Source: Pseudomonas sp. sp1636
Lineage (GTDB): Bacteria; Pseudomonadota; Gammaproteobacteria; Pseudomonadales; Pseudomonadaceae
Length of the DNA: 64,000 nt
Direction of reading: 5' to 3'
Assembly: GCF_030376615.1 (NCBI RefSeq)
Contig: NZ_JARRAB010000016.1
Coordinates: 53,583-117,582, forward strand
In this document: positions 9,225 to 18,099 of the stretch, one piece after another
Numbering within the stretch: position 1 is the stretch's first letter
Layout of the letters: every line of letters starts with the position of its first letter
The notes under the pieces: generated by a model
Databases searched by the model: none
Seen by the model: only the letters and a program-made list of their open reading frames with translations
Told to the model about the DNA's origin: nothing
Translations under genes and position numbers: made by a program

Positions 9225-10154
9225 TCACAACGCCTTCATTTCAGCAATATCACGCACCACCTGATCTGCAGAGCGGTCGAACATCGCCTGCTCCTGCGCA
9301 TCCAAAGACAACTCGATCACCCGCGCAATCCCCTCCTCTGCCAGCACACAGGGGACACCCATGGCAATACCTGTTCGCCCGTACTCGCCCTCGAGAATCG
9401 CGACCGTCGGCAAAATACGGTTTCGCCCATTGGCGATAGCGTCCACCATCTGTGCAATTGCCACGCCTGGCGCATCGCAGGCGCTCCCCAGCTTCTTCAA
9501 ACCCAGAATCTCGCCGCCACCCTGACGTGTGCGCTCCACAATCCGCTCTATCTGCTGACTGGACAGGAAGTGAGACAGCGGCACCGAACCGACCGCACAG
9601 TATCGCATCAGCGGCACCATGCTATCGCCATGCCCTCCCAGCACCAGCGCCGTGATATCCCGGGCAGAAAACCCTGTCTCCTCGGCAATGAAACACTTCA
9701 TGCGCGCGGTATCCAGCACCCCCGCCTGCCCGAACACCCTGTCGCGTCCCAGCTCACTGAGACTCCACGCCCGATAGGTCAGTACGTCGACCGGGTTCGA
9801 CACCACCAACACCGTCGCCGCCGGAGCATGACGATTAATATCCTGCATGATGCCATCGAGAATTGGCAGATTGATACTCAATACATCCTGACGCGACTGA
9901 CCAGGCTTGCGGGGCACACCCGCCGTAATCACCACCAGGTCAGAATCCTGCAGCAATTCGGCATTGGATCCGCCGTAAACCCTGGTATCAGAACCTGACT
10001 CAACGGCCGCCTGCCAGACGTCCAGCGCCTTGCCCTGGGCCAACGCACCCTGCACATCAATCAACATCAACTCACGACAGAACTCTTCCCGGGCGATGAT
10101 CTGTGCCGCCGCCTCACCCACCATGCCGGCACCCACAATTGATAGCTTGTTCAC
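9225..10154 (-). CDS. mdh: NAD-dependent malate dehydrogenase (LDH-like type)
   Basis: This 309-residue cytoplasmic enzyme has the NAD motif GAGMVGEAAA near residue 7, the cofactor-selecting Asp in LMLIDV, the substrate loop VPRKPGQSR near 80 and the catalytic His in GGHGDSMVP near 173. Arg in the RKPG loop points to malate/oxaloacetate rather than lactate/pyruvate. I chose GTG at 10154 because it gives the family N-terminus (VNKLSIVGAG) and has GAGG about 8 bases upstream. Most pseudomonads rely on malate:quinone oxidoreductase, and this gene looks less GC-rich than its neighbours, so it may be acquired. It stands alone, with a terminator hairpin upstream at 10226. Confidence 0.85.
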   Translation of the reverse strand: MNKLSIVGAGMVGEAAAQIIAREEFCRELMLIDVQGALAQGKALDVWQAAVESGSDTRVYGGSNAELLQDSDLVVITAGVPRKPGQSRQDVLSINLPILDGIMQDINRHAPAATVLVVSNPVDVLTYRAWSLSELGRDRVFGQAGVLDTARMKCFIAEETGFSARDITALVLGGHGDSMVPLMRYCAVGSVPLSHFLSSQQIERIVERTRQGGGEILGLKKLGSACDAPGVAIAQMVDAIANGRNRILPTVAILEGEYGRTGIAMGVPCVLAEEGIARVIELSLDAQEQAMFDRSADQVVRDIAEMKAL

Positions 10155-10225
10155 CTCATACCTCCCCGGCGCGCGCGCCACCAGCAACACGCCCACCTAT
10201 ACAGAGAAGTATTACCCGTTAATGC

Positions 10226-10257
10226 AAAAAGGCCACCCGAAGGTGGCCTGTTGTTTT
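10226..10257 (-). terminator. Hairpin terminator between the LysR gene and mdh
   Basis: Perfect 7-bp stem GGCCACC/GGTGGCC (10231-10237 and 10242-10248) with a 4-base loop. An A-run on the left (10226-10230) and a T-rich tail on the right make it possibly bidirectional. On the minus strand it would stop transcripts coming from the LysR gene before mdh. Confidence 0.65.
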
Positions 10258-10317
10258 ACCTGCTTTTCGCCATTCCCATGGCGGCATTACTTCAGCGAGG
10301 TAGCCTGGGTGACCACT

Positions 10318-10395
10318 GGTGGAAAACGCTCCGCGGTTTTCCACCCTACGCGGACTTGAAGGCCCTGTAGGGTGGGCAACGTTTACTTGCCCACC
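10318..10395. repeat. Composite palindromic intergenic repeat
   Basis: Two hairpins in tandem: GGTGGAAAAC with GTTTTCCACC (10318-10345), then GGTGGGCAA with TTGCCCACC (10375-10396). Palindromes of this kind are common between genes in some pseudomonads; that is from memory, and only one copy is in this window. Just right of it, a short minus-strand frame (10386 to about 10440) ends in IELAAVLSQKLVGK and a stop. It looks like the C-terminus of a lost gene and I cannot name it. Confidence 0.45.
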
Positions 10396-10481
10396 AGCTT
10401 CTGCGACAGGACAGCGGCCAGTTCGATGGCTGATGGGTGGCCTCTCCTCGCGCCGCCATGGGCGTGCAACGAACAGCCGGC

Positions 10482-11381
10482 CTATGCGCGCTCCACTTCG
10501 CTGTCGGTCAGGCAGGCGACCAGATCGGCGGCGAAGCGGGACAGCAGTTCGCGCTTGCGCACGCACACCTGCAGGTCGCGGCGGGCCCAGGGCTCTTCCA
10601 GTTCGATCACCGCCAGCGGCTGGCGCGCGCTTGCCTCTGCCACCGCGCTGCGCGGCACCAGGCCGATGCCGACGCCGGCGCTGACCATGCGGCACACCGC
10701 CTCGAAGCTGCGTACCTGGATGCGCACTTCCAGGTGGCGGCCGAGGGCGGCCGCCGCGTTCATGGTGAAGGTGTGGATGGCCGAGCCGGAGTGCAGCATC
10801 ACGAAGGGGTCATCCAGTACCGCGGCGAAGGCCGTGCTGGGCTGTCGGGCGAGCGGGTGGTCGGCGGGGGCGATCAGCACCAGCCGGTCCGCGCGGTAGG
10901 GGATCAGCTCGACCTCGGCGCCGTCGACCGCGTCGGCCACCACGCCGACTTCCACCTCGCCGCGGGCCACGGCCATGACCACCTCCGGACTGGTGTGTTC
11001 CTCCAGGGAGATGCTGACTTGCGGGTGGCGCTGCAGGAAGGTCGCCAGGCTGTCCGGCAGGAACGCATGGGTGGCGTGGGTGTTGGCCCACAGGCTGACG
11101 TGGCCGCGTACGCCCTTGGCATAGGGCGCGAGGTCGGCATGCAGCTGCTCGAGTTGGGCGAACACCTGGCGCGCATGGCGCAACAGCGCCTCGCCGGCAC
11201 GGGTCGGGTGCACGCCGCGCGGCTGGCGAATCAGCAGCGGCGTGCCGATCGACGCTTCCAGCAGGCGCATGCGGTGGCTGGCCGAGGAGGGCGCCAGGTG
11301 CACGCGTTCGGCCCCGCGGGTCAGGTTCTTGGCCTCGGCTATCGCGATAAACAGCCGCAGGTCGGTGAGGTCGTATTGCAT
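10482..11381 (-). CDS. LysR-family transcriptional regulator
   Basis: A 299-residue LysR protein. The N-terminal winged helix-turn-helix covers residues ~4-62 (LRLFIAIAEAKNLTRGAERVH, then SSASHRMRLLE) and a substrate-binding effector domain ~88-290. It is divergent from the EamA exporter gene 105 bases away, the usual arrangement in which a LysR protein controls its neighbour and itself. The ATG at 11381 is preferred over a TTG four codons upstream. The effector is unknown. Confidence 0.85.
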   Translation of the reverse strand: MQYDLTDLRLFIAIAEAKNLTRGAERVHLAPSSASHRMRLLEASIGTPLLIRQPRGVHPTRAGEALLRHARQVFAQLEQLHADLAPYAKGVRGHVSLWANTHATHAFLPDSLATFLQRHPQVSISLEEHTSPEVVMAVARGEVEVGVVADAVDGAEVELIPYRADRLVLIAPADHPLARQPSTAFAAVLDDPFVMLHSGSAIHTFTMNAAAALGRHLEVRIQVRSFEAVCRMVSAGVGIGLVPRSAVAEASARQPLAVIELEEPWARRDLQVCVRKRELLSRFAADLVACLTDSEVERA

Positions 11382-11486
11382 AGGCTTGGTCAAATCCGAA
11401 CGCTGGTTTGGGAAAAAGCCAATTCCACTGGGATCTTACCCCGATGATCATTCGGCTCAAGACAACTCTTGAGGTTTGAATCTGTC

Positions 11487-12458
11487 ATGCCATGGAAATC
11501 CTGGTCGAGCGAGCGCCTGGGTATCGCGTTCGCGCTGCTGGCCGCCTTCGGTTTTTCGTTCAAGGCGATCTTCGTCAAGCTGGCCTACGCCGCCGCGCCG
11601 GTGGATGCGATCACCCTGCTGACCCTGCGCATGACCTTCGCCCTGCCGATAGCGCTCTGGGCCAGCCTCTGGCTGTGCCGCTCGGCGCCGCCGTTGACGC
11701 GCAGGGACTGGGGCCTGCTGATCGCCCTTGGCCTGCTGGGCTACTACGGCGCGAGCATCCTCGATTTCCTCGGCCTGCAATACATCTCGGCGGCGCTCGA
11801 GCGGCTGATCCTGTTCATCTACCCGACCCTCACCGTGCTGATCGGCGTGCTGGTTCTCGGCCAGCGCCTGGAGCGGCGCCAGGTCGGCGCGTTGCTGCTG
11901 TCCTATGCCGGCATCGCACTGGCCTTTGCCCACGATCTGCAAGTGGCGGACGACATCGACCAGGTGCTGATCGGCGCGGCCCTGGTGTTCGCTTCGGCGC
12001 TGTCCTACGCCTTCTACAGCGCCGGGGCGGAGGTCGCCATCCGGCGCCTGGGCAGCATCCGCTTCGCCGCCCTGGCGATCATCGTCTCCAGCCTCGCCAG
12101 CCAGCTGCACTTCGTCGCCACCCAGCCGTTCTCCGCGCTGCTCCAGCCCCTGGAGGTGTACCTGTATGGCGCCGCGATGGCCGTGTTCTCGACCCTGTTG
12201 CCGGTGTTCTGGCAGTCGGCCGCCCTGCGCCATATAGGCGCGGCGCGTACCGTGCTGATCGGCACCCTGGGCCCGATGCTGACGATCTTCTTCGCCTGGG
12301 GGCTGCTCGCCGAGCCGGTGTCGCTGGCCCAACTGGCGGGCGCCGGCCTGGTGCTGGCCGGGGTGTTGCTGGTGTCCGCACGCAAGCGCCTGCCCGATCT
12401 GCCGCCGCCGGTCGCCGAGCCTGGGCCGGCCCAGCCGCTCGGCGGTATTCGAGGATAA
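11487..12458 (+). CDS. EamA/DMT-family inner-membrane transporter
   Basis: This 323-residue protein has about ten hydrophobic helices in two EamA repeats (residues ~10-145 and ~155-290), typical of drug/metabolite exporters such as RhaT/YdcZ relatives. Conserved DMT features include a helix-3 motif around LLTLRMTFALP and a repeat-end motif around YPTLTVLIGVLVLGQRL. TTGAGG lies about 10 bases before the ATG at 11487. It is divergent from a LysR gene that probably regulates it. The substrate cannot be read from sequence; amino acids or small organic acids are common for the family. The 3' flank carries miniature element copy 1. Confidence 0.85.
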   Translation: MPWKSWSSERLGIAFALLAAFGFSFKAIFVKLAYAAAPVDAITLLTLRMTFALPIALWASLWLCRSAPPLTRRDWGLLIALGLLGYYGASILDFLGLQYISAALERLILFIYPTLTVLIGVLVLGQRLERRQVGALLLSYAGIALAFAHDLQVADDIDQVLIGAALVFASALSYAFYSAGAEVAIRRLGSIRFAALAIIVSSLASQLHFVATQPFSALLQPLEVYLYGAAMAVFSTLLPVFWQSAALRHIGAARTVLIGTLGPMLTIFFAWGLLAEPVSLAQLAGAGLVLAGVLLVSARKRLPDLPPPVAEPGPAQPLGGIRG

Positions 12459-12527
12459 GCGCTGCGCCGGGGCTATCCGTCGCTTGGTCGGGCTCGGCTG
12501 CAGCGGCCCGAACCAGGCCAAGGAATA

Positions 12528-12755
12528 GGTTTTGTACCCGTTAGGTGTTGTATCGCCAGGCGCGAACGGCCTGCGATCCGCAGGCGGCCCGACCTCGGGG
12601 TATAGCGCGAAACGATGGGCAGGCAGCCCGGCGGGCTGCATTCGCCGCGGGGTCGCGTGAGCCACATGGATGTGGGAAATGCCGCTAGCCTGTCAGGAAC
12701 AGGCGCGGCCCTCCTACAAGAGATCGCGCCTGCAACACATCATTGGGACATAGCC
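12528..12755 (+). mobile_element. Miniature inverted-repeat element, family A, copy 1 (228 bp)
   Basis: The left end is GGTTTTGTACCCGTTAGG and the right end reads inward as GGCTATGTCCCAATG; both continue to GTGTTG, giving an imperfect 23-bp terminal inverted repeat. Internal landmarks shared with copies 2 and 3 are the GCAGCC-CGGC-GGGCTGC hairpin and the TTCGCCGCGG block. This copy has the module with CACATGGATGTG and CCTGTCAGGAACAGG but lacks the GAGCTTTGGCT module. Flanks are AAGGAATA (left) and AGGAAATC (right), at best a decayed 8-bp duplication. It has no coding capacity. It ends 11 bases before the start of the RidA pseudogene. Confidence 0.75.
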
Positions 12756-12766
12756 AGGAAATCACC

Positions 12767-13119
12767 ATGAGCATCAGCCGATACGAAACCTGCGCACGCA
12801 TGAGCCGGGTGGTGGTGCATAACCAGACCGCCGACCTGTGCGGCCAGGTGGCGGAGGATCGCAGCGCCGGCATCCAGGAGCAGACCCGAACCATGCTGGC
12901 CAAGGTCGACAGCCTGCTGGCGTCGGTCGGCAGCAACCGCGAACAGATCCTCCGGCCACCCTCTACCTGAAGGACATGAGCCTGTTCGCCGAGATGAACA
13001 GCGTGTGGCACAGCTGGGGGCCGGCGGGCTGCGCCCCGGCGCGGGCCTGCGTCTAAGCGCGGATGGCGAGCCCCGAGCTGCTGGTGGAAATCTCGGTGAT
13101 CGCCGCCGTCGCCCAGTGA
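12767..13119 (+). pseudogene. RidA/YjgF-family protein, frameshifted and nonsense-mutated
   Basis: The frame starts at ATG 12767 and reads as a RidA family member ([14 protein letters not shown], then LCGQVAED) up to about 12951. There one base is missing (CTCCGG where CTCTCGG is expected) and the reading shifts by one. The continuation [18 protein letters not shown] is clear in the new frame, then is broken by TAA at 13054 where Glu would stand in V-E-A-R. The frame then runs on to TGA at 13117. RidA proteins deaminate reactive imine/enamine intermediates, which fits a neighbourhood of pyrroline and D-amino-acid chemistry. Element copy 1 sits immediately upstream and would separate the gene from any promoter further left. 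Confidence 0.85.
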
Positions 13120-13152
13120 TGGCGGCTTAGGGCGCGGCGGCTACGGCGTTGC

Positions 13153-13833
13153 TCAGCTCGGCGTCAGGCGATTGGGCAGGTGCTCGTAGAGGGTGCGGCA
13201 GACGCCGACGATGTGTTGTTCGATCAGCTCGGCGGCCTTGTCGGCGTCGCCGGCCCGGCAGGCGGCGAGGATCTCGCGGTGCTCGTGGTCGGCGCGGTTC
13301 TTGCCCGCGGACAGGCTCATCTGCATGCGCAGGTAGCGCTCGACCTTGTCGTGGATGGAGCGGATCAGGTTGAGCAGGAAGGGCCGCTGCGCCGGTTCGT
13401 AGAGGCAGGCGTGCAGCGCCCAGTTCAGCTCGGCCCAGCGGCCGATGTCGGTCTCGCCGATGAACTCCTGGCAGATCTGTTCGGCGCGGGCGAAGGTGGC
13501 CGCGGTCATATTGGGCACGGCCAGGCGGATCGCCTGCACCTCCAGCAGCACCCGCACCTCGAAGATCTGTGCCAGCTCGGGTTCGGAAATGCGCGTGACC
13601 ACCGCGCCCTTGTTGCGCTGGAACTGCACCAGCCCTTCGGCCTCCAGGCGTTTGAGCGCCTCGCGCACCGGGATCTTGCTGACATTGAAGATGCGCGCGA
13701 TGTCGTCCTGGCGGATCGGCTCGTCCTCGGCGAAATGGCCGCCGATGATTGCGTCGCGCAGGTGCTTGGTGATGACTTCCGAGGCGGTCGGGGTGACGCC
13801 GAGGTTGGGGGCGGTGAAGGTGGGCAATGGCAA
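13153..13833 (-). CDS. GntR-family regulator, FCD (FadR-like) subfamily
   Basis: This 226-residue protein has an N-terminal winged helix (residues ~15-80: DDIARIFNVSKIPVREALKRLE) and an all-helical FCD ligand domain (~90-215). The FCD metal/carboxylate site shows Asp/His residues at ELNWALHACLYEPA and NRADHEHREIL. No ATG fits the domain start. TTG at 13833, behind a G-rich stretch, gives the expected N-terminus. A palindrome (TTGTATACGA) lies 36 bases upstream, consistent with autoregulation. The same site precedes the hydroxyproline binding-protein gene. FCD regulators usually sense small organic acids or amino-acid derivatives. Confidence 0.85.
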   Translation of the reverse strand: MPLPTFTAPNLGVTPTASEVITKHLRDAIIGGHFAEDEPIRQDDIARIFNVSKIPVREALKRLEAEGLVQFQRNKGAVVTRISEPELAQIFEVRVLLEVQAIRLAVPNMTAATFARAEQICQEFIGETDIGRWAELNWALHACLYEPAQRPFLLNLIRSIHDKVERYLRMQMSLSAGKNRADHEHREILAACRAGDADKAAELIEQHIVGVCRTLYEHLPNRLTPS

Positions 13834-13868
13834 GGGAGTGGCCCCCGGTTAGTCAGTGGTGGCGGATA

Positions 13869-13878
13869 TTGTATACGA
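13869..13878. promoter_or_regulatory. Candidate autoregulatory GntR operator
   Basis: TTGTATACGA differs at one base from the perfect palindrome TCGTATACGA at 2015. It lies in the promoter region of the GntR/FCD gene (start 13833). The pairing of the two sites, 12 kb apart, suggests one regulon. Binding itself is inferred. Confidence 0.5.
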
Positions 13879-13982
13879 GGAGGCGGGCGGTTCGCGCCTG
13901 CTTGCGCTTAGCAGGCCGTTCGCCGCGGCATGAATCAGCGGGCCTGCCCAGCCATTGCTCCTCTGCTTAATCGGCGGATGCG

Positions 13983-14012
13983 TTGAGCCACTGGACTCGC
14001 CAGGGGTACACT
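13983..14012 (+). promoter_or_regulatory. Candidate sigma-70 promoter for the PA4642-family gene
   Basis: TTGAGC and TACACT are separated by 18 bases, 37 bases before the ATG at 14049. Both hexamers are moderate matches to consensus. No other promoter-like pair stands out in 13834-14048. Confidence 0.4.
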
Positions 14013-14048
14013 GCGGCCCCCGTGTGGCCTGGTTAGCTGGAGTGAACG

Positions 14049-14336
14049 ATGCGTAAAGACAAGAAACAGGTGATTGGCGAAGAGATTGGTGACGAGCCGA
14101 TCAAACTGTTCCTCGCCGTGGAACCGGCCGATGCCACGCCGCCGCCGTTGCATAAACTGATCAAGGCCTACCGTGGCCTGCGGGTCGACGACTTCGAGCG
14201 TTTCGTCGGCTTCTTCGTCGCCGCCGGTTACGACCTCGATGCCCAGGATGCCCAGGGCCGCGACTTCATCGCCCTGATCCAGGATCAACGCTTTGCCGCG
14301 CCCTATATCGAAGTGATCAAGGCCGCCCGCGGCTGA
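14049..14336 (+). CDS. PA4642-family conserved protein
   Basis: This 95-residue cytoplasmic protein has a charged N-terminus (MRKDKKQVIGEEIGDEP) and a compact C-terminal part (LRVDDFERFVGFFVAAGYD, then FIALIQDQR). I recognise it as the pseudomonad PA4642 family, whose function is not established. There is no signal peptide and no membrane segment. GGAG lies about 7 bases before the ATG. It is a single gene followed by a strong terminator at 14351. Confidence 0.8.
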   Translation: MRKDKKQVIGEEIGDEPIKLFLAVEPADATPPPLHKLIKAYRGLRVDDFERFVGFFVAAGYDLDAQDAQGRDFIALIQDQRFAAPYIEVIKAARG

Positions 14337-14350
14337 GGTCTAATCAAATA

Positions 14351-14380
14351 AAAATGCCCGCTTAGCCAGCGGGCATTTTT
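14351..14380 (+). terminator. Rho-independent terminator of the PA4642-family gene
   Basis: A 12-bp stem AAAATGCCCGCT/AGCGGGCATTTT with a 5-base loop and a terminal T-run starts 15 bases after the stop codon. A-run and T-run are symmetrical, so it can work in both directions, but no minus-strand gene ends here. Confidence 0.85.
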
Positions 14381-14430
14381 ATGCGAGGTGTTTACTGGAT
14401 TTATCCAGTCTAGGGGTTTCGCCAAGCTCG

Positions 14431-14498
14431 GTAGCCCGGATGAAATCCGGGATTAATGGCGGGTTCATTCCGGCTTCCCCGGATTTCATCCGGGCTAC
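14431..14498. repeat. REP-like element with perfect 20-bp inverted arms
   Basis: GTAGCCCGGATGAAATCCGG (14431-14450) and its exact reverse complement (14479-14498) flank 28 bases. This CCCGGAT-type palindrome is a widely dispersed intergenic repeat in gamma-proteobacteria. It lies 22 bases after the 3' end of the DUF58 gene (14521), where it could form an RNA stem. Confidence 0.7.
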
Positions 14499-14520
14499 GG
14501 GCTACGGCCATGCACCACAG

Positions 14521-15852
14521 CTACAACACCCCGGCCTTCTTCCAGGCCAGATAGCGGCTGACCAGTTGCGGGCCCAGTTCGCTGGGCCGGGCGTCGAGCA
14601 CCGGCACGTTGTGCGCGGCCAGACGCTCGTGCAGGCTGGCGCGGGCGTTGAGGTAATCGACCGTGCCGCAGTAGCTCAGGGCCGTTGCCAGATCCTCCAC
14701 CGGGGTATGGCGCAGGCTGTCGAGTACTTCTTCGCGCAGGCTGGCGATCAGCACGCGGTGCTGGCGGCCGATGCGTTTGGCCGCGTTCAATAATTCCTCA
14801 TCGTCTTCGTCGCGCAGGTTGCTCACCAGCACCACCAGGGCGCGGCGGTGCTGGCGGGCGAGCAGGGCATCGGCCGCGGCGGCGAAGTCGGTCGGCTGCA
14901 GGGTGCTGCGCAGGTCGTAAACGGCGTTGAGCAGCACATTGAGTTGTGCCGCCCCTTTGACCGGCGCGAGGAAACGCTGCTGTTCGTCGGCGAAGGTCGC
15001 CAGGCCCACCGCATCGCCTTGGCGCAGGGCCACGTAGCTGAGCAGCAGGCAGGCATTGAGGGCGTGGTCGAAGTGCGCCAGTTCGCCGTCCTGGCTGCGC
15101 ATGCGGCGGCCGCAGTCGAGCAGGAAGACGATCTGCTGGTCGCGCTCGTCCTGGTACTCGCGGGCAATCGGCGTGCGTTTGCGCGCGGTGGCTTTCCAGT
15201 CGATCTGGCGCAGGCTGTCGCCATCGCGAAACTCGCGCAGTTGGTGAAACTCCAGGCCCAGGCCGCGGCGTGGGCGCTGGCGCACGCCAAGCTGGCTGAG
15301 CCAATCGTCGACTGCCAGCAGTTGTGCACCATACAGGCGGGCGAAATCCGGATAGACCCGGGTTGCTCCGGGTAAGGCCAGGTAGCGGCGCGCGCACCAT
15401 AGGCGCAGCGGGCTGGGCACTTCCACTTCACATTGGGCGAAGTGGAAGTGCCCGCGTACCAATGGCCGCACGCGGTAGGCGAATTGGGTCTGCTCGCCCG
15501 GGTGCAGTTCGATGCGTTGTGGCAGGTGCTCGAAGGCTATGCCGTCGGCCACGTGGTCGAACACTTCCAGCTGCAGCGGGCGTTGATAGTCGTGGTGCAG
15601 GGTCAGGCGCACCTCGCTCCAGCGGCCCAGCGGCAGGTTGCCCGGCAGTTGCCGTTCGATGCGCGGCGAGGGCTGGCGACGCAACAGCATAGCGTCGATG
15701 ACGGCCGCGCCAAGTAGCGCCAACAGCAGCCCCCACCAGAGCGCCTGCAGGCTCTGCGGCACCTCGACCGCCAGAGCCTGCAAGGCGCCCAGCACAATGG
15801 CCAGACCGAGCAGGACGCCGAGCAGCGCCAGCAGCGTGCGCGCGGGCTTCAT
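14521..15852 (-). CDS. DUF58 (vWA-like) protein of the MoxR operon
   Basis: This 443-residue protein has two N-terminal membrane helices (residues ~8-30 and ~38-58), a beta-rich middle and the DUF58 core (GLGLEFHQLREFRDGDSLRQIDWKATARK near 221, a family hallmark). A vWA-like fold follows (QIVFLLDCGRRM near 263), with the DxGxxM-like metal site partly preserved. DUF58 proteins pair with MoxR AAA+ ATPases as presumed chaperone or insertion partners for envelope proteins. It is the last gene of the six-gene operon, 25 bases after moxR. The ATG at 15852 starts the first helix directly. Confidence 0.85.
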   Translation of the reverse strand: MKPARTLLALLGVLLGLAIVLGALQALAVEVPQSLQALWWGLLLALLGAAVIDAMLLRRQPSPRIERQLPGNLPLGRWSEVRLTLHHDYQRPLQLEVFDHVADGIAFEHLPQRIELHPGEQTQFAYRVRPLVRGHFHFAQCEVEVPSPLRLWCARRYLALPGATRVYPDFARLYGAQLLAVDDWLSQLGVRQRPRRGLGLEFHQLREFRDGDSLRQIDWKATARKRTPIAREYQDERDQQIVFLLDCGRRMRSQDGELAHFDHALNACLLLSYVALRQGDAVGLATFADEQQRFLAPVKGAAQLNVLLNAVYDLRSTLQPTDFAAAADALLARQHRRALVVLVSNLRDEDDEELLNAAKRIGRQHRVLIASLREEVLDSLRHTPVEDLATALSYCGTVDYLNARASLHERLAAHNVPVLDARPSELGPQLVSRYLAWKKAGVL

Positions 15853-15877
15853 GCGCCAGTTCCTTGGGTGGTTAGGC

Positions 15878-16905
<1,028 letters not shown>

Positions 16906-16909
<4 letters not shown>

Positions 16910-18099
16910 AGGGCATTCCTGAGTGTTTGCAGGTGGGCGACCTGGCGGGTGAAGTCGACGGCGGACAGGCGCTGCTTGGGCAGCGGCCGCATGGCGTGGC
17001 TGATGGCGCGGCTGGGCAAGCGGGTCAGGCGCCCCAGCACCTGCCATTGTTCGGCCACGCCGAGGCGTTCGAAACCGGGGTGGCGGCGCCGTGCGCGGCG
17101 CTGGATATCCTGTTGCAAGCCTTGCAGCAGGCTGTGCTGACCGCCGCGACGGAGGAGAAAATCGGCGCTGCCGCGCAGGTGCTCGTGCAATTGCCGGCGA
17201 TTGGGGCTGGCCGGCGCTTGCAGCGGCCCCTGACGCATGCCGACGCGCCACAGGCCGAGGCCGAGCAGCAGGGCCAAGGCCAGCAGGGCTTGGGGGAAAT
17301 AGCGCAGCAGCAGGCTGAACAGGTTGTCGCGATCGGCGCGGTAGAGCAGGGTCACGGCGCTGTCCTGACTGAGGTACCAGAGCAGCCAGGCATTGTCGTA
17401 ATCGGCGATCTTGTCGTTCTGCCAGATCCAGCTGTCGCTCAGCACGCTGACCAGGCCGTCGCCATGATAGAGCTGCATCAGGTGGGTCGCCGCTGCGCTG
17501 TTGGCCCAGGCATGCGCGCGATTTTTCGCGTCGTAGAGATGGAAGCCGGTGTCGAAACTGAAGTAGGCCGGGGCTTGCTCGTTTTCCAGGTAGAGCTGGG
17601 TCAGCTCGGGGTAGGGTTGGGCAGTGGCGTCGCCTGCCTCCGCTGCGGGCTCCTGGCTTTCGCCCTCGGGCTCGTCGAGGTCGTCGCTCTGGTATTGCTG
17701 CAGGCCCAGGTTATCGAGCAGCAGGTCGCCGCTTTTGCCCTCATCCTCATCCCACAGGCGTTCGGCGACGAACACCAGGTGTCCCCCCTTGGCGGCCCAG
17801 GCCAGCAGGCGCTCGGCTTGGCGCGGGCTCATGCGCTGGCGATCGCCAAGCAGCACCAGGGTCTGCCCGGCACTGGGCAAAGTCGGCAGCATCTGCAGGT
17901 TGTCGGTGCGCTGCACCTGCAGGCCTTGCCGGCGCAGAAAGTATTCGGCGGCCAGGTACGGATTGGCTTGCGCCTCGGGTGCCGGGCCGTGCTCGACGGT
18001 TTCCGTATAGGGTTGGGCGCGACTCAACAGGTAGAGGCCGAGCAGAGCCAGGCCCAGCACCAGCACGCTGCCGAGGAGCAGTTGGCGGTGCCGGCTCAT
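16906..18099 (-). CDS. DUF4350 membrane protein
   Basis: This 397-residue protein has an N-terminal membrane anchor (residues ~7-26), a periplasmic part of the DUF4350 type with a Rossmann-like start (YLAAEYFLRRQGLQVQRT near 47, LLAWAAKGGHLVF near 97) and a second helix near 265-285. The C-terminal segment is basic and cytoplasmic (DIQRRARRRHPGF). An acidic stretch near 138-158 (DDLDEPEGESQEPAAEAGD) is notable. It overlaps genes on both sides by ATGA junctions. Function unknown; it is a constant member of this operon type. Confidence 0.8.
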
